Virus record (IMG/VR): IMGVR_UViG_3300049432_000039
Span: 1 to 60,895 of that record
From: a virus
Strand: one strand, 5' to 3'
Length of the DNA stretch: 60,895 nucleotides
Numbering within the stretch: the first letter of the stretch is position 1; every line of letters starts with the position of its first letter. The notes below the pieces were generated by a model. The model was not told the DNA's origin. It made no database searches and was given only the letters and a program-made list of their open reading frames with translations. Shown in pieces: positions 7,073 to 13,215 of this stretch. A program made the position numbers and the translations under genes.

Positions 7073-7355
7073 CTTCTCGCTCTCTTCCTCGTGCCGTTCG
7101 CCACGGATGATCTAGGCCAACGATTCGTGTAGCAAACTCCACAAGCCCTCTGGACGGGTGCCTGTGATCGAGGCACTGGAGGATGGCGTCTACGGTGGAA
7201 GAATCGCCGCGTCTCTCAGCAAGCATCGCGAGTCGTTCTACGACGGCGATGTCCTCGCGATTCCAGCACGGGATACACAGGCCGCGTACAACCGTCCAGT
7301 CCCGAAGGGCGCAGGACCGGCAGGGCTCAGGATTCTCGGCCGCTAGCGCGCTCAT
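7059..7355 (-). CDS. small Cys-rich protein
   Basis: A 98-aa protein with CRSCALRD and CIPCWNRE at the N-terminus (zinc knuckle) and a helical remainder. The ATG overlaps the previous stop as ATGA, supporting this start over longer versions. Confidence 0.6.
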   Translation of the reverse strand: MSALAAENPEPCRSCALRDWTVVRGLCIPCWNREDIAVVERLAMLAERRGDSSTVDAILQCLDHRHPSRGLVEFATRIVGLDHPWRTARGREREDAET

Positions 7356-7549
7356 CGAGCGCGCCCGACCGTGGTCCAGGAGATGTACTCGGCCTCGACG
7401 TAGTGGCCAGTTGCGATGCCGAGTTGTGCGTCTAGCATGTTCATCCTGACCCAACGGAGCCGCGAGCACATGAATGACGAGCGGTACGCTATTGGCTTGC
7501 CGTTCTTGTCGGTCGTGAACGCTACTGCGGTGCCCTGTCGCCATTCCAT
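7352..7549 (-). CDS. small hypothetical protein, first gene of leftward operon
   Basis: A 65-aa beta-rich protein. ATG 7549 has AGGAGA 5 bases upstream, and the promoter at 7596-7624 lies just before it. It resembles short phage proteins of unknown function with a central GKPIAYRSS strand. Confidence 0.6.
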   Translation of the reverse strand: MEWRQGTAVAFTTDKNGKPIAYRSSFMCSRLRWVRMNMLDAQLGIATGHYVEAEYISWTTVGRAR

Positions 7550-7595
7550 GTCCGTCTCCTGTGCGCCGTGGTGCTTCGTTGTCTGCTCTGAGGTA

Positions 7596-7624
7596 ATCTT
7601 ATCAGTTCTTGTAGTTACTGTCAA
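7596..7624 (-). promoter_or_regulatory. leftward accessory promoter
   Basis: Minus strand: TTGACA (7619-7624), 17-base spacer, TAAGAT (7596-7601). It is a near-consensus vegetative promoter facing away from the one at 7643. TCTTGTAGT at 7607 recurs at 7671, possibly a shared operator. Confidence 0.75.
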
Positions 7625-7642
7625 GCGTTTTCAGGCAGGAAT

Positions 7643-7671
7643 TTGACGAATATTAGAAAGTCATGTATGAT
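7643..7671 (+). promoter_or_regulatory. rightward accessory promoter
   Basis: TTGACG (7643-7648), 17-base spacer, TATGAT (7666-7671). It drives the genes from 7705 and is divergent from 7596-7624, with 18 bases between the -35 boxes. Confidence 0.75.
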
Positions 7672-7704
7672 CTTGTAGTCGGAGGCATGATGGAGGGTGA
7701 ACGC

Positions 7705-7869
7705 ATGTACACGGTGCCGGAGGTGGCCGAGCGGCTCCGTCTGCACCAGCAGACCATCCGCGAATGGCTACGGATCGGGAAGATCAAGGGCATCCGTCTG
7801 GGCGGGACGAAGGCCGGCTGGCGCATCCCGGATAACGAGATCGCGCGATTGTTACGGGGTGAAGAATGA
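7705..7869 (+). CDS. MerR-like / excisionase-family DNA-binding protein
   Basis: A 54-aa winged helix-turn-helix of the helix_turn_helix_17 type: TVPEVAERLRLHQQTIREWL then the wing GWRIPDNEIARLL. Such proteins act as excisionases or local repressors. It is first in the rightward operon and next to a divergent promoter, so control of that promoter is likely. ATG 7705 has GGAGGG 7 bases upstream; upstream ATGs at 7687 and 7690 are in frame but less well placed. Confidence 0.75.
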   Translation: MYTVPEVAERLRLHQQTIREWLRIGKIKGIRLGGTKAGWRIPDNEIARLLRGEE

Positions 7870-8192
7870 CGGCCGGCGTCTACGCGATCAGGAACCGTGC
7901 AACCGGCAAAGTCTATGTCGGGACGTCGCTTGATATACCCACCAGGGTGCGCGGCCACCTATCAATGCTCAAGACCGGCTGGCACCACAACAGACGGCTT
8001 CAAGAGGATTGGGTCGCATTCGGGGCGTCGGCTTTCTCATTCTGCCTCTTGAATGCTACGTCTGCTGATGCAGACCTGATCGCAGCGGAGCGGCACTGGA
8101 TCGAAGTCTTACGGGCTCGCACGGGCGGGCTCTATAACATGATGTCACCCAGGGGCGGCCCGCGTGAAGCTCGACGCCGCAACTCCCGATGA
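7866..8192 (+). CDS. GIY-YIG endonuclease
   Basis: A 108-aa homing-type nuclease. The N-terminus has the family motif GVYAIRN then KVYVGTS, followed by the conserved Arg helix (RVRGHLSML) and a Glu-containing helix (AAERHWIEVLRA), close to a minimal GIY-YIG domain. No obvious DNA-binding extension follows, so specificity may come from a partner or the last 20 residues. It starts in an ATGA overlap. Confidence 0.85.
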   Translation: MTAGVYAIRNRATGKVYVGTSLDIPTRVRGHLSMLKTGWHHNRRLQEDWVAFGASAFSFCLLNATSADADLIAAERHWIEVLRARTGGLYNMMSPRGGPREARRRNSR

Positions 8193-8415
8193 TGGATGCA
8201 GAGACGTTCAAGGACATGCGATTCCGTCTCCAGATGAGCCAGACGACGCTCGCCAAGGCGCTCGGGGTTCATCCGTGACGGTCAACAAGTGGGAACACGG
8301 CGTGCGACCTATCACACGGGTCGTAGAGCTGGCGATGTGGGGACTCATCTTCTTTGACGAACGCGATCCCAGTCGCCGCCGCCCGCCATCGCCAGCCGCG
8401 CAGGAGGGGCCGTGA
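8189..8415 (+). pseudogene. XRE-type HTH gene with frameshift
   Basis: ATG 8189 gives MMDAETFKDMRFRLQMSQ and the start of a helix-turn-helix (LAKALGVHP) before a TGA at 8276. In the -1 frame the motif continues perfectly (VTVNKWEHGVRPI) to 8415. The joined protein would be about 75 aa with no residue missing, so one base (a G near 8275) seems to have been lost. This is either a sequencing error or real decay. Confidence 0.7.
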
Positions 8416-8708
8416 TGAGCGATCAATCCGACTATGCCGCCTACCTCATGCGTCACCTGGGGAAGTGCGTCGTCACCATCACGTTTGCGGGAATGGGGGT
8501 AGGATGGTTTGCTGCTGATATGCTCCGCTTCAGCGAGACGGGACAGTCCTACCTTCATCCGTGGTTGGCGTTCGTGATCCTGCTTGCTTGCGTGGGGCTG
8601 TTATTTATCGCAATGACAGCCGTCTACCAAGTCCAGGTCAACGTTGGCCAGATCGAGGCCCGCACGGCCCAGGCCGCTACGACGACGACGGAGGGCGAGG
8701 ATAGGTGA
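8415..8708 (+). CDS. two-segment membrane protein
   Basis: A 97-aa protein with two hydrophobic helices (about 19-37 and 52-72) and a Thr/Glu-rich tail. GGAGGGG lies 5 bases before ATG 8415, in a TGATG overlap. Function unknown; it may be an immunity or superinfection membrane protein, but nothing in the sequence proves this. Confidence 0.6.
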   Translation: MSDQSDYAAYLMRHLGKCVVTITFAGMGVGWFAADMLRFSETGQSYLHPWLAFVILLACVGLLFIAMTAVYQVQVNVGQIEARTAQAATTTTEGEDR

Positions 8709-8916
8709 GCAAGAGCCACCGCGATAATCATTCCGCGCGCGTGAAGCGAGGACCGTCGGCTTTTGCTAAGAAGGCTCGGCGCCGTGCCCCCCCCGTCTGG
8801 TTATCTGTAACCTCTGTGGCACTCATGCTCGCCCAAAACTGATTGAGAGTGGTCTTTGTGAACGATGTAGACATCAAGCCGCGCTAGCGGTCGGAGGGGA
8901 GAGAGGGAATGAGTGA
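8705..8916 (+). pseudogene. zinc-finger gene split at a C8 tract
   Basis: GTG 8705 (GTGA overlap) encodes a basic start VSKSHRDNHSARVKRGPS. At the run of eight C (8787-8794) the frame goes on to a stop at 8842. With nine C it would instead encode VICNLCGTHARPK and GLCERCRHQ, a clear zinc finger, ending at 8916 and overlapping the next gene. Either the homopolymer was miscounted or expression is length-dependent. Confidence 0.6.
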
Positions 8917-9121
8917 GTACAGCACGCTGCGGTGCGATGGTGGATGCGGCGTGGAGATCACCGAGCTAGGGTGGGCGCGCGTAGAGTTGCCCGCCGGCTG
9001 GACTCGGCATCCGTACGAGGTCGAGGATTATTGCCCCGGCTGTTCGGCCGACGATGACGCCCCAACCACGGCCACGGAGCAGGACCAGGCCCGCGCCGCT
9101 GCACAGCCTGGGGGCGAATGA
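8909..9121 (+). CDS. zinc-binding small protein
   Basis: A 70-aa protein with CDGGCGVEI and YCPGCSADD (two CxxC-type pairs about 30 residues apart), then an acidic, Ala-rich tail. It is one of four consecutive zinc-finger-like genes here, each joined by short overlaps. Confidence 0.65.
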   Translation: MSEYSTLRCDGGCGVEITELGWARVELPAGWTRHPYEVEDYCPGCSADDDAPTTATEQDQARAAAQPGGE

Positions 9122-9345
9122 TGCGTGAGACGTATCTGGTCACCGGAGTCGTCCCCGCTGACGGGAGATGCTCGGTCTGCACTGGCGCGGGTACACGCTG
9201 GCTCTGGCCTCCGCGTGGGCCAGTCTTGCGATACTGCGCTGATTGCCTGGACCGACTCAGGGCTACCGACCTGGCCGCTGGACAAGGACATCTGTGGCAG
9301 CAGCAGCCAGCCGCGCAGACTGTGGAGGTGACGGATGGCACCTAG
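9118..9345 (+). CDS. zinc-binding small protein
   Basis: A 75-aa protein with CSVCTGAGTRW and YCADCLDRL (zinc ribbon). ATG 9118 overlaps the preceding stop. The tail is Gln-rich. Role unknown. Confidence 0.65.
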   Translation: MMRETYLVTGVVPADGRCSVCTGAGTRWLWPPRGPVLRYCADCLDRLRATDLAAGQGHLWQQQPAAQTVEVTDGT

Positions 9346-9514
9346 AGGCGAGCAAATCCCCAACAATCAGCGATGCCGGCACTGGTTTACCCCGTTTCGT
9401 CGTTGTGCTCGCTATGTCGCAGTGCTCAATGGTGTCATCGTAAATGGCTATTGCCGGTACCACCGCGAGCCCCGTGCAGCACAGGCCGCGCAGGCGAAGG
9501 ACGGCGAGGGATGA
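9335..9514 (+). CDS. small Cys/His protein
   Basis: A 59-aa basic protein. CRHWFTPFRRC and YCRYH suggest a zinc knuckle. GGAGGTGA precedes the ATG, which lies inside the end of the previous gene. Confidence 0.6.
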   Translation: MAPRGEQIPNNQRCRHWFTPFRRCARYVAVLNGVIVNGYCRYHREPRAAQAAQAKDGEG

Positions 9515-9517
9515 GCC

Positions 9518-9829
9518 ATGACAGAACCGAGTAAGGTCCAGGCACTCACGCTGCGTACATTGGCCGAGGGCGGCGAACTGCGAACTGCCCGCTGGAACGA
9601 ATCGCGAGGGGGCGATCTGAGGCGAAATGGCTCTGTCTTTCGGCTCGTGCCGCGCAAGTCGATTCAGATCATGCAGTCACGCGGGTGGATCGCCCATGAG
9701 CCCGTTGCGTACGGCCAATCGATGATCGGATGGCACCTGACGGAGAACGGGCGCGCCCTAGCGGAGGCCGCCCAGGAGGCCGACAGCCGGCCAGCAGTGA
9801 CGAGCGACGAACGGGAGGCGAGGGGATGA
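9518..9829 (+). CDS. winged-helix-like hypothetical protein
   Basis: A 103-aa protein whose central part (SIQIMQSRGWIAHEPV then WHLTENGRALAEAA) resembles a winged helix with the typical LTxxGxxxL ending. A transcription-regulator role is possible but not shown. Confidence 0.6.
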   Translation: MTEPSKVQALTLRTLAEGGELRTARWNESRGGDLRRNGSVFRLVPRKSIQIMQSRGWIAHEPVAYGQSMIGWHLTENGRALAEAAQEADSRPAVTSDEREARG

Positions 9830-10052
9830 AATCTTCGAGCGCGGGGACATCGTTATCGCAAAGGCATACGGGGGCGAGTTGATTACTCGCCGCGTCTGGC
9901 AGGACGTTGGTCGCGGAGTCATGATCTGCACCGAAGAGACCTATCAAACTGCCATCCGTGACGGCTACGAGGTGTTCGCGGTGGGCTTTCCAAAGGAGGA
10001 TGTCGAACTGGCTGACACCGCCCCCGCAGCGGCGACCACGGGCGAGGACTAG
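9825..10052 (+). CDS. hypothetical protein without a usable start codon
   Basis: The frame from 9801 to 10052 encodes a normal-looking globular protein (FERGDIVIAKAYGG, then a helix) but has no ATG, GTG or TTG in the first 26 codons. ATG 9826 is one base out of frame. A one-base error near 9829, or coupling to the preceding gene by frameshift, would explain it. The next gene follows after a good ribosome binding site. Confidence 0.45.
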   Translation, partial: DEIFERGDIVIAKAYGGELITRRVWQDVGRGVMICTEETYQTAIRDGYEVFAVGFPKEDVELADTAPAAATTGED

Positions 10053-10060
10053 GAGGACTG

Positions 10061-10354
10061 ATGCCGCGCCCCCAGCCGGTCAATAAAATCGTCTGGGCCA
10101 CTGGGGCGAATTATGCTCGCGCCCGAGAACTCTTCGAGTATATCGAGGCGGGCCACATCGATATACCGAGTCGGTGGGGACAAGCCTACTTCAACCTTGA
10201 AGACGACGGCGTCACCATCGTGGGGTTCACAAACATTGGCTGGGAGCGCCTCGAAATTGCCGCATATCGGCTCGGGTGGGTACACATTCGATCGTTCATC
10301 GGAACGTATCTGCGCTGGGACTCAAAGCGGCAGAAGATCGTCATATCGACCTGA
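10061..10354 (+). CDS. hypothetical protein
   Basis: A 97-aa mixed alpha/beta protein with AGGAGGACTG before its ATG. It is the last gene of the rightward accessory operon. No motif recognised. Confidence 0.6.
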   Translation: MPRPQPVNKIVWATGANYARARELFEYIEAGHIDIPSRWGQAYFNLEDDGVTIVGFTNIGWERLEIAAYRLGWVHIRSFIGTYLRWDSKRQKIVIST

Positions 10355-10384
10355 CCCGCCAGTCCACCGCCAGCACCGGCGCTC

Positions 10385-10408
10385 GCTGTGGGACGGGTGG
10401 TTTATACT
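10385..10408 (+). promoter_or_regulatory. promoter-like repeat 1
   Basis: The 16-mer GCTGTGGGACGGGTGG is followed at once by TTTATACT. The same 16-mer at 10623 is followed by TAGAAT. TGG before the -10 box gives an extended -10, as in the homing-gene promoters. The following 200 bases hold no gene but contain a 16-base palindrome at 10493-10508 (CCCCGTGC/GCACGGGG), so an untranslated RNA is possible. Confidence 0.45.
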
Positions 10409-10622
10409 GTAGGTTCTCACGCCGCGTGTAGTGGGTACCGCCCGTAACAAGGTCAAGCTCGCTGGACGCATGGGCATCGGAGTCAGGGCACGCCCCGTGC
10501 GCACGGGGACCAACCGGGATAATCCAGTGCTCTGGCTCCAGGGTGCGACAGGCCACTCGGACGCCTGCGGTAGCGGGACTGGGCAACCCCGCGGTGCCCT
10601 ACTCAGCCAGCCAACGGCGCCA

Positions 10623-10644
10623 GCTGTGGGACGGGTGGTAGAAT
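10623..10644 (+). promoter_or_regulatory. promoter-like repeat 2
   Basis: Second copy of the 16-mer, followed by TAGAAT (10639-10644). It lies 65 bases before the tRNA-like cloverleaf and is suited to transcribe it. Confidence 0.5.
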
Positions 10645-10708
10645 CCTGATGCCTCGCGTACACTCAGATTCGACCATGGATAGCGATCTGTGGGTGCGCG
10701 GGGCTCCA

Positions 10709-10782
10709 GGGCCGCTAGCTCAACTGTGAAGAGCGCCCGCCGTATGCGCGGGAGGTTCGAGAATCACAAACTCGGTGGCCCA
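10709..10782 (+). tRNA. degenerate tRNA-like cloverleaf
   Basis: Exact tRNA geometry: acceptor GGGCCGC/GTGGCCC, TA, D stem GCTC/GAGC, anticodon stem CCCGC/GCGGG with 7-base loop, 5-base variable loop, then a 5-7-5 T-arm-like stem (one A-A mismatch), followed by A and CC. Consensus bases are missing: no GG in the D loop, G instead of T at position 33, and no TTC in the T loop. The anticodon positions would read TAT. It may be a decayed tRNA, a tRNA-like decoy, or part of an attachment site. Confidence 0.4.
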
Positions 10783-10985
10783 CCTTCGCTAGTTGAGACG
10801 CACGCACTCAGCTACCGGAGTGGAGGTTCCGGCAACGGGCCAGGGCCGGTCTCAGTAATGGGGCCGGTTTCTCTTTGCCCTGCCCCGTTGGCCTTTATTA
10901 CGCGCAACTGCCCATCGGCAACATACAGCCGCCCCACAGTCCCCGGTATGCCGCGAGCGCGTACTATGGCCCGTTGGCCGGCGGC

Positions 10986-11255
10986 TCAGATGGTGCGCTC
11001 CAGACGCTCCAACACGGCGCGTAGGGTGTAGTCCGTTGGCCTTGTCCGGTCCTGCTCCCAATTCTGGAGCGTCGGGCGAGGAATGCCGATCAGCTTCGCG
11101 GCTTGAGCCTGAGAGAGACCGCGCAACCGCCGCGCCATCTGGATCTGCCCAGCTGGGGTGAGCGGCTCCTCCGGGGGTACCTGACACTCTGGGCACCCCG
11201 GATCGTACGCGCCGGCCGCGCCGCAGGCGCCGCATGGAACGCCCCGACCGCTCAT
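10986..11255 (-). CDS. zinc-ribbon + XRE helix-turn-helix regulator
   Basis: An 89-aa protein: N-terminal CGACG and CPEC cysteines (zinc ribbon), then an XRE domain (MARRLRGLSQAQAAKLI, TLQNWEQDR). This order resembles MqsA/YgiT-type antitoxins and regulators. It is second gene of an operon whose promoter holds a perfect operator palindrome, so autoregulation is likely. No toxin partner is recognisable next to it. Confidence 0.75.
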   Translation of the reverse strand: MSGRGVPCGACGAAGAYDPGCPECQVPPEEPLTPAGQIQMARRLRGLSQAQAAKLIGIPRPTLQNWEQDRTRPTDYTLRAVLERLERTI

Positions 11256-11494
11256 CGGGAAGACCCTAGCGCGATAGCGATTGTCGCCATTGTCGCTGAC
11301 GTGAGCGTCTTGCCGCCGTGCTGCATCGTCTCGCCAGAGCGGACCCGCGCTGCCAGGGTCTCCGCGATCTTGAGCTGCTTCGACTCGGGAGCCTTCGATG
11401 CCAGGGCGACAAACTCACTGACGACTGCCTGATCGATCTGTCCAACTGCTGCGAAGTTCCGCATCGCGCTGATCTCTCGTGCTTCGAGTGCCAT
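11252..11494 (-). CDS. small helical hypothetical protein
   Basis: An 80-aa helical protein with a central VASEFVALASKAPES-like helix pair; the visible motif is AVVSEFVALASKAPES. It overlaps the XRE gene as ATGA. It is first after the strong promoter at 11522-11550. It might be a partner of the XRE protein; no toxin fold is evident. Confidence 0.6.
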   Translation of the reverse strand: MALEAREISAMRNFAAVGQIDQAVVSEFVALASKAPESKQLKIAETLAARVRSGETMQHGGKTLTSATMATIAIALGSSR

Positions 11495-11521
11495 GTCCGT
11501 CCCCCTCGCTGGTGTACCCTC

Positions 11522-11550
11522 ACTATACGCTATCAGCGTATACCTGTCAA
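11522..11550 (-). promoter_or_regulatory. promoter with perfect operator palindrome
   Basis: Minus strand TTGACA (11545-11550), 17-base spacer, TATAGT (11522-11527). The spacer and -10 are covered by TATACGCT-ATC-AGCGTATA (11524-11542), a perfect inverted repeat ideally placed for autorepression. ACCTGTCAATA at 11543-11553 also matches half of the CI-like operator at 15183-15216. Confidence 0.8.
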
Positions 11551-11633
11551 TAGGGTAAACGGCAATTCAGGCACCAATCCGGGAAACTCATCACCAGCTC
11601 GTTGGCCGGCGGCTGGTGCGCGGTGGTGGGTGG

Positions 11634-11811
11634 GGGTGACCAAAACCAGATGTCACCCTAAAGGTCCGAAGATGGCACCCGATTGGTACCGTTCGCGGCC
11701 GTCTGCGAAAGACCCACCAGATAGCCCAGGAGCCGACCCGATTTTGCATCAACTCGCTGAGTCTCACCCTCACTCGGAAGGACGAGTAGCCGAGTCACCC
11801 ATAAGTCACCC
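11634..11811. repeat. GTCACCC repeats in a gene-free stretch
   Basis: Between 11560 and 11843 no gene is seen. GGGTGAC/GTCACCC (11634-11640, 11652-11658) forms a hairpin, and GTCACCC recurs at 11794 and 11805, with GGCACCC at 11674. Short repeats in a gene-free region near an integrase may be integrase arm sites or regulator sites. Confidence 0.45.
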
Positions 11812-11843
11812 GTAGCGCGCTAGAATGTTCCCCCGGAGGCCAT

Positions 11844-12374
11844 ATGCGCTACTGGTTTGACACTGAGTTCATCGAGGATGGCAAGACCATCGACCTGATC
11901 TCCATCGGCATCGTGGCCGAGGACGGTCGCGAGTTCTACGCCCAGAACCTAGACACCCACTTCGATGGGGCGAGCGATTGGGTGCAGAAGAACGTTATCG
12001 CCCATCTGTCTAACATGGAGTATTGGCATCACCGTGACGGCGACCCGGTCGGATGGTTCACACGGGAGTCGATCAGTGCCGGCATACGGACGTTCTGCGA
12101 CCCGGTGGCCTACGGCAAGCCCGAGGTGTGGGCCTACTACGCTGACTATGACTGGGTTGTGCTCTGCCAGCTATTCGGGACCATGATGGATCTCCCAAAA
12201 GGCTGGCCGATGTACTGCCGGGACATCAAGCAGTGGGCCGACATGCTCGGGAATCCGAAACTTCCGAAGCAGGAGAGCGGCGAACATCACGCACTCGCCG
12301 ATGCTCGGTGGAACCGTCAGGCTTGGGAGTTCCTGCGCGATACGGCATCCTCATCGGATTCGCCAGATAGATAG
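11844..12374 (+). CDS. DEDDh 3'-5' exonuclease, RNase AS-like
   Basis: A 176-aa protein. FDTEFIED carries the first two acidic metal ligands, WAYYADYDW the third, and GEHHALADARW the final His and Asp of the DEDDh set. Size and motifs match the Rv2179c/RNase AS exoribonuclease family. It could mature or degrade phage or host RNA. GGAGG precedes the ATG. Its 3' end overlaps the stub of the integrase C-terminus on the other strand. Confidence 0.85.
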   Translation: MRYWFDTEFIEDGKTIDLISIGIVAEDGREFYAQNLDTHFDGASDWVQKNVIAHLSNMEYWHHRDGDPVGWFTRESISAGIRTFCDPVAYGKPEVWAYYADYDWVVLCQLFGTMMDLPKGWPMYCRDIKQWADMLGNPKLPKQESGEHHALADARWNRQAWEFLRDTASSSDSPDR

Positions 12375-12424
12375 GCGTCAACAGCACGCCTCACGGTCTG
12401 CTGGTCACCACTGGGCATGGAGTG
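12317..12424 (-). pseudogene. int: orphan 3' end of the integrase gene
   Basis: On the minus strand 35 codons encode HSMPSGDQQTVRRAVDAYL and a tail, then TGA. This aligns with the end of the present integrase (YIHASAEGREEVGKLIDQYL). It has no start of its own and begins exactly where the homing-gene promoter begins, so it is best read as the original integrase end cut off by that insertion. Confidence 0.6.
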
Positions 12425-12427
12425 AAC

Positions 12428-12477
12428 TGGTATAATTGACGCAAGAATGCCCCGGCACTGCTGAAACAGTCCGGGGC
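12428..12477 (+). promoter_or_regulatory. HNH-gene promoter and leader hairpin
   Basis: TGG-TATAAT (12428-12436), then AGAATG and the stem GCCCCGG/CCGGGGC (12449-12477), then a segment ending GAGGTGTAGCTCGATG at the start codon. It is the same layout as at 3408-3460. Confidence 0.75.
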
Positions 12478-12495
12478 TCACCGAGGTGTAGCTCG

Positions 12496-13215
12496 ATGCC
12501 TGTTCAGTGTACCTGCCTCCAATGCGGCGGCGCCTTTACTGTTCGGCCAAGTCGAATTCGCGTGGGGACTGGCAAGTACTGCTCCTATGCGTGCAGCGAC
12601 GCCGCGAAGTTGACGCTGGTAGAACGCCCGTGCGTCATCTGCTCCACGTCGTTTATGGTACGAGCGGCGAAGAAGCAAGAGTGTTGCGGCACGCGATGCG
12701 CCCTGCGACTCGTTCAGAACCGGAAGCGCACGCCGCTCAACGTTCGGTTCTGGTTGAAAGTCAGCAAAGACGGTCCGGTCCCCGCGCATCGCCCGGAGCT
12801 CGGCCCATGCTGGCCCTGGACTGGCAGAACGGGCAGCCACGGGTATGGCCTGATCCGCCGAGGCGAAGGGGACTACGCTAACCTTGAAGCCCACCGCGCA
12901 TCATGGGAACTCCATCGAGGGCAGATCATGGACGGACTCTGGGTGCTTCACCACTGCGACAATCGCCCCTGTGTCAGGCCGGATCACCTGTTCCTTGGTA
13001 CCTCGCCGGACAACCATGCCGATATGGTCAGTAAGGGTCGGCAGGCACGAGGCGAGAAGACGAACACGGCCCGACTGACTGAGTCTCAGGTATTAGAGAT
13101 CAGGCAGCGGCGAGCATCAGGTGAACGGCAGACGGATCTCGCCCGAGAATTCAGTGTCAGTGTCAACACCATCGGGAACATCTTCCGTCGAGAAACTTGG
13201 GCACACCTGCCTTAG
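12496..13215 (+). CDS. HNH homing endonuclease with zinc modules
   Basis: A 239-aa nuclease. Residues 1-75 hold several Cys pairs (CTCLQCGG, YCSYAC, CVICST, CCGTRC), that is zinc fingers. Residues of about 95-175 are an HNH domain (AHRASWELHRG, LHHCDNRPCVRPDHLFLGT). The end is a helix-turn-helix (DLAREFSVSVNTIGNIF) for DNA recognition. It is transcribed from its own promoter, and its stop overlaps the integrase stop on the other strand. It seems to have cut the integrase gene near the codons of the catalytic Tyr motif. Confidence 0.85.
   Translation: MPVQCTCLQCGGAFTVRPSRIRVGTGKYCSYACSDAAKLTLVERPCVICSTSFMVRAAKKQECCGTRCALRLVQNRKRTPLNVRFWLKVSKDGPVPAHRPELGPCWPWTGRTGSHGYGLIRRGEGDYANLEAHRASWELHRGQIMDGLWVLHHCDNRPCVRPDHLFLGTSPDNHADMVSKGRQARGEKTNTARLTESQVLEIRQRRASGERQTDLAREFSVSVNTIGNIFRRETWAHLP

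Noticed and set aside
10690-11031. 113-codon rightward frame over the tRNA-like element
   Set aside because: No ribosome site, biased composition, and it covers structured RNA and the end of a real antisense gene.
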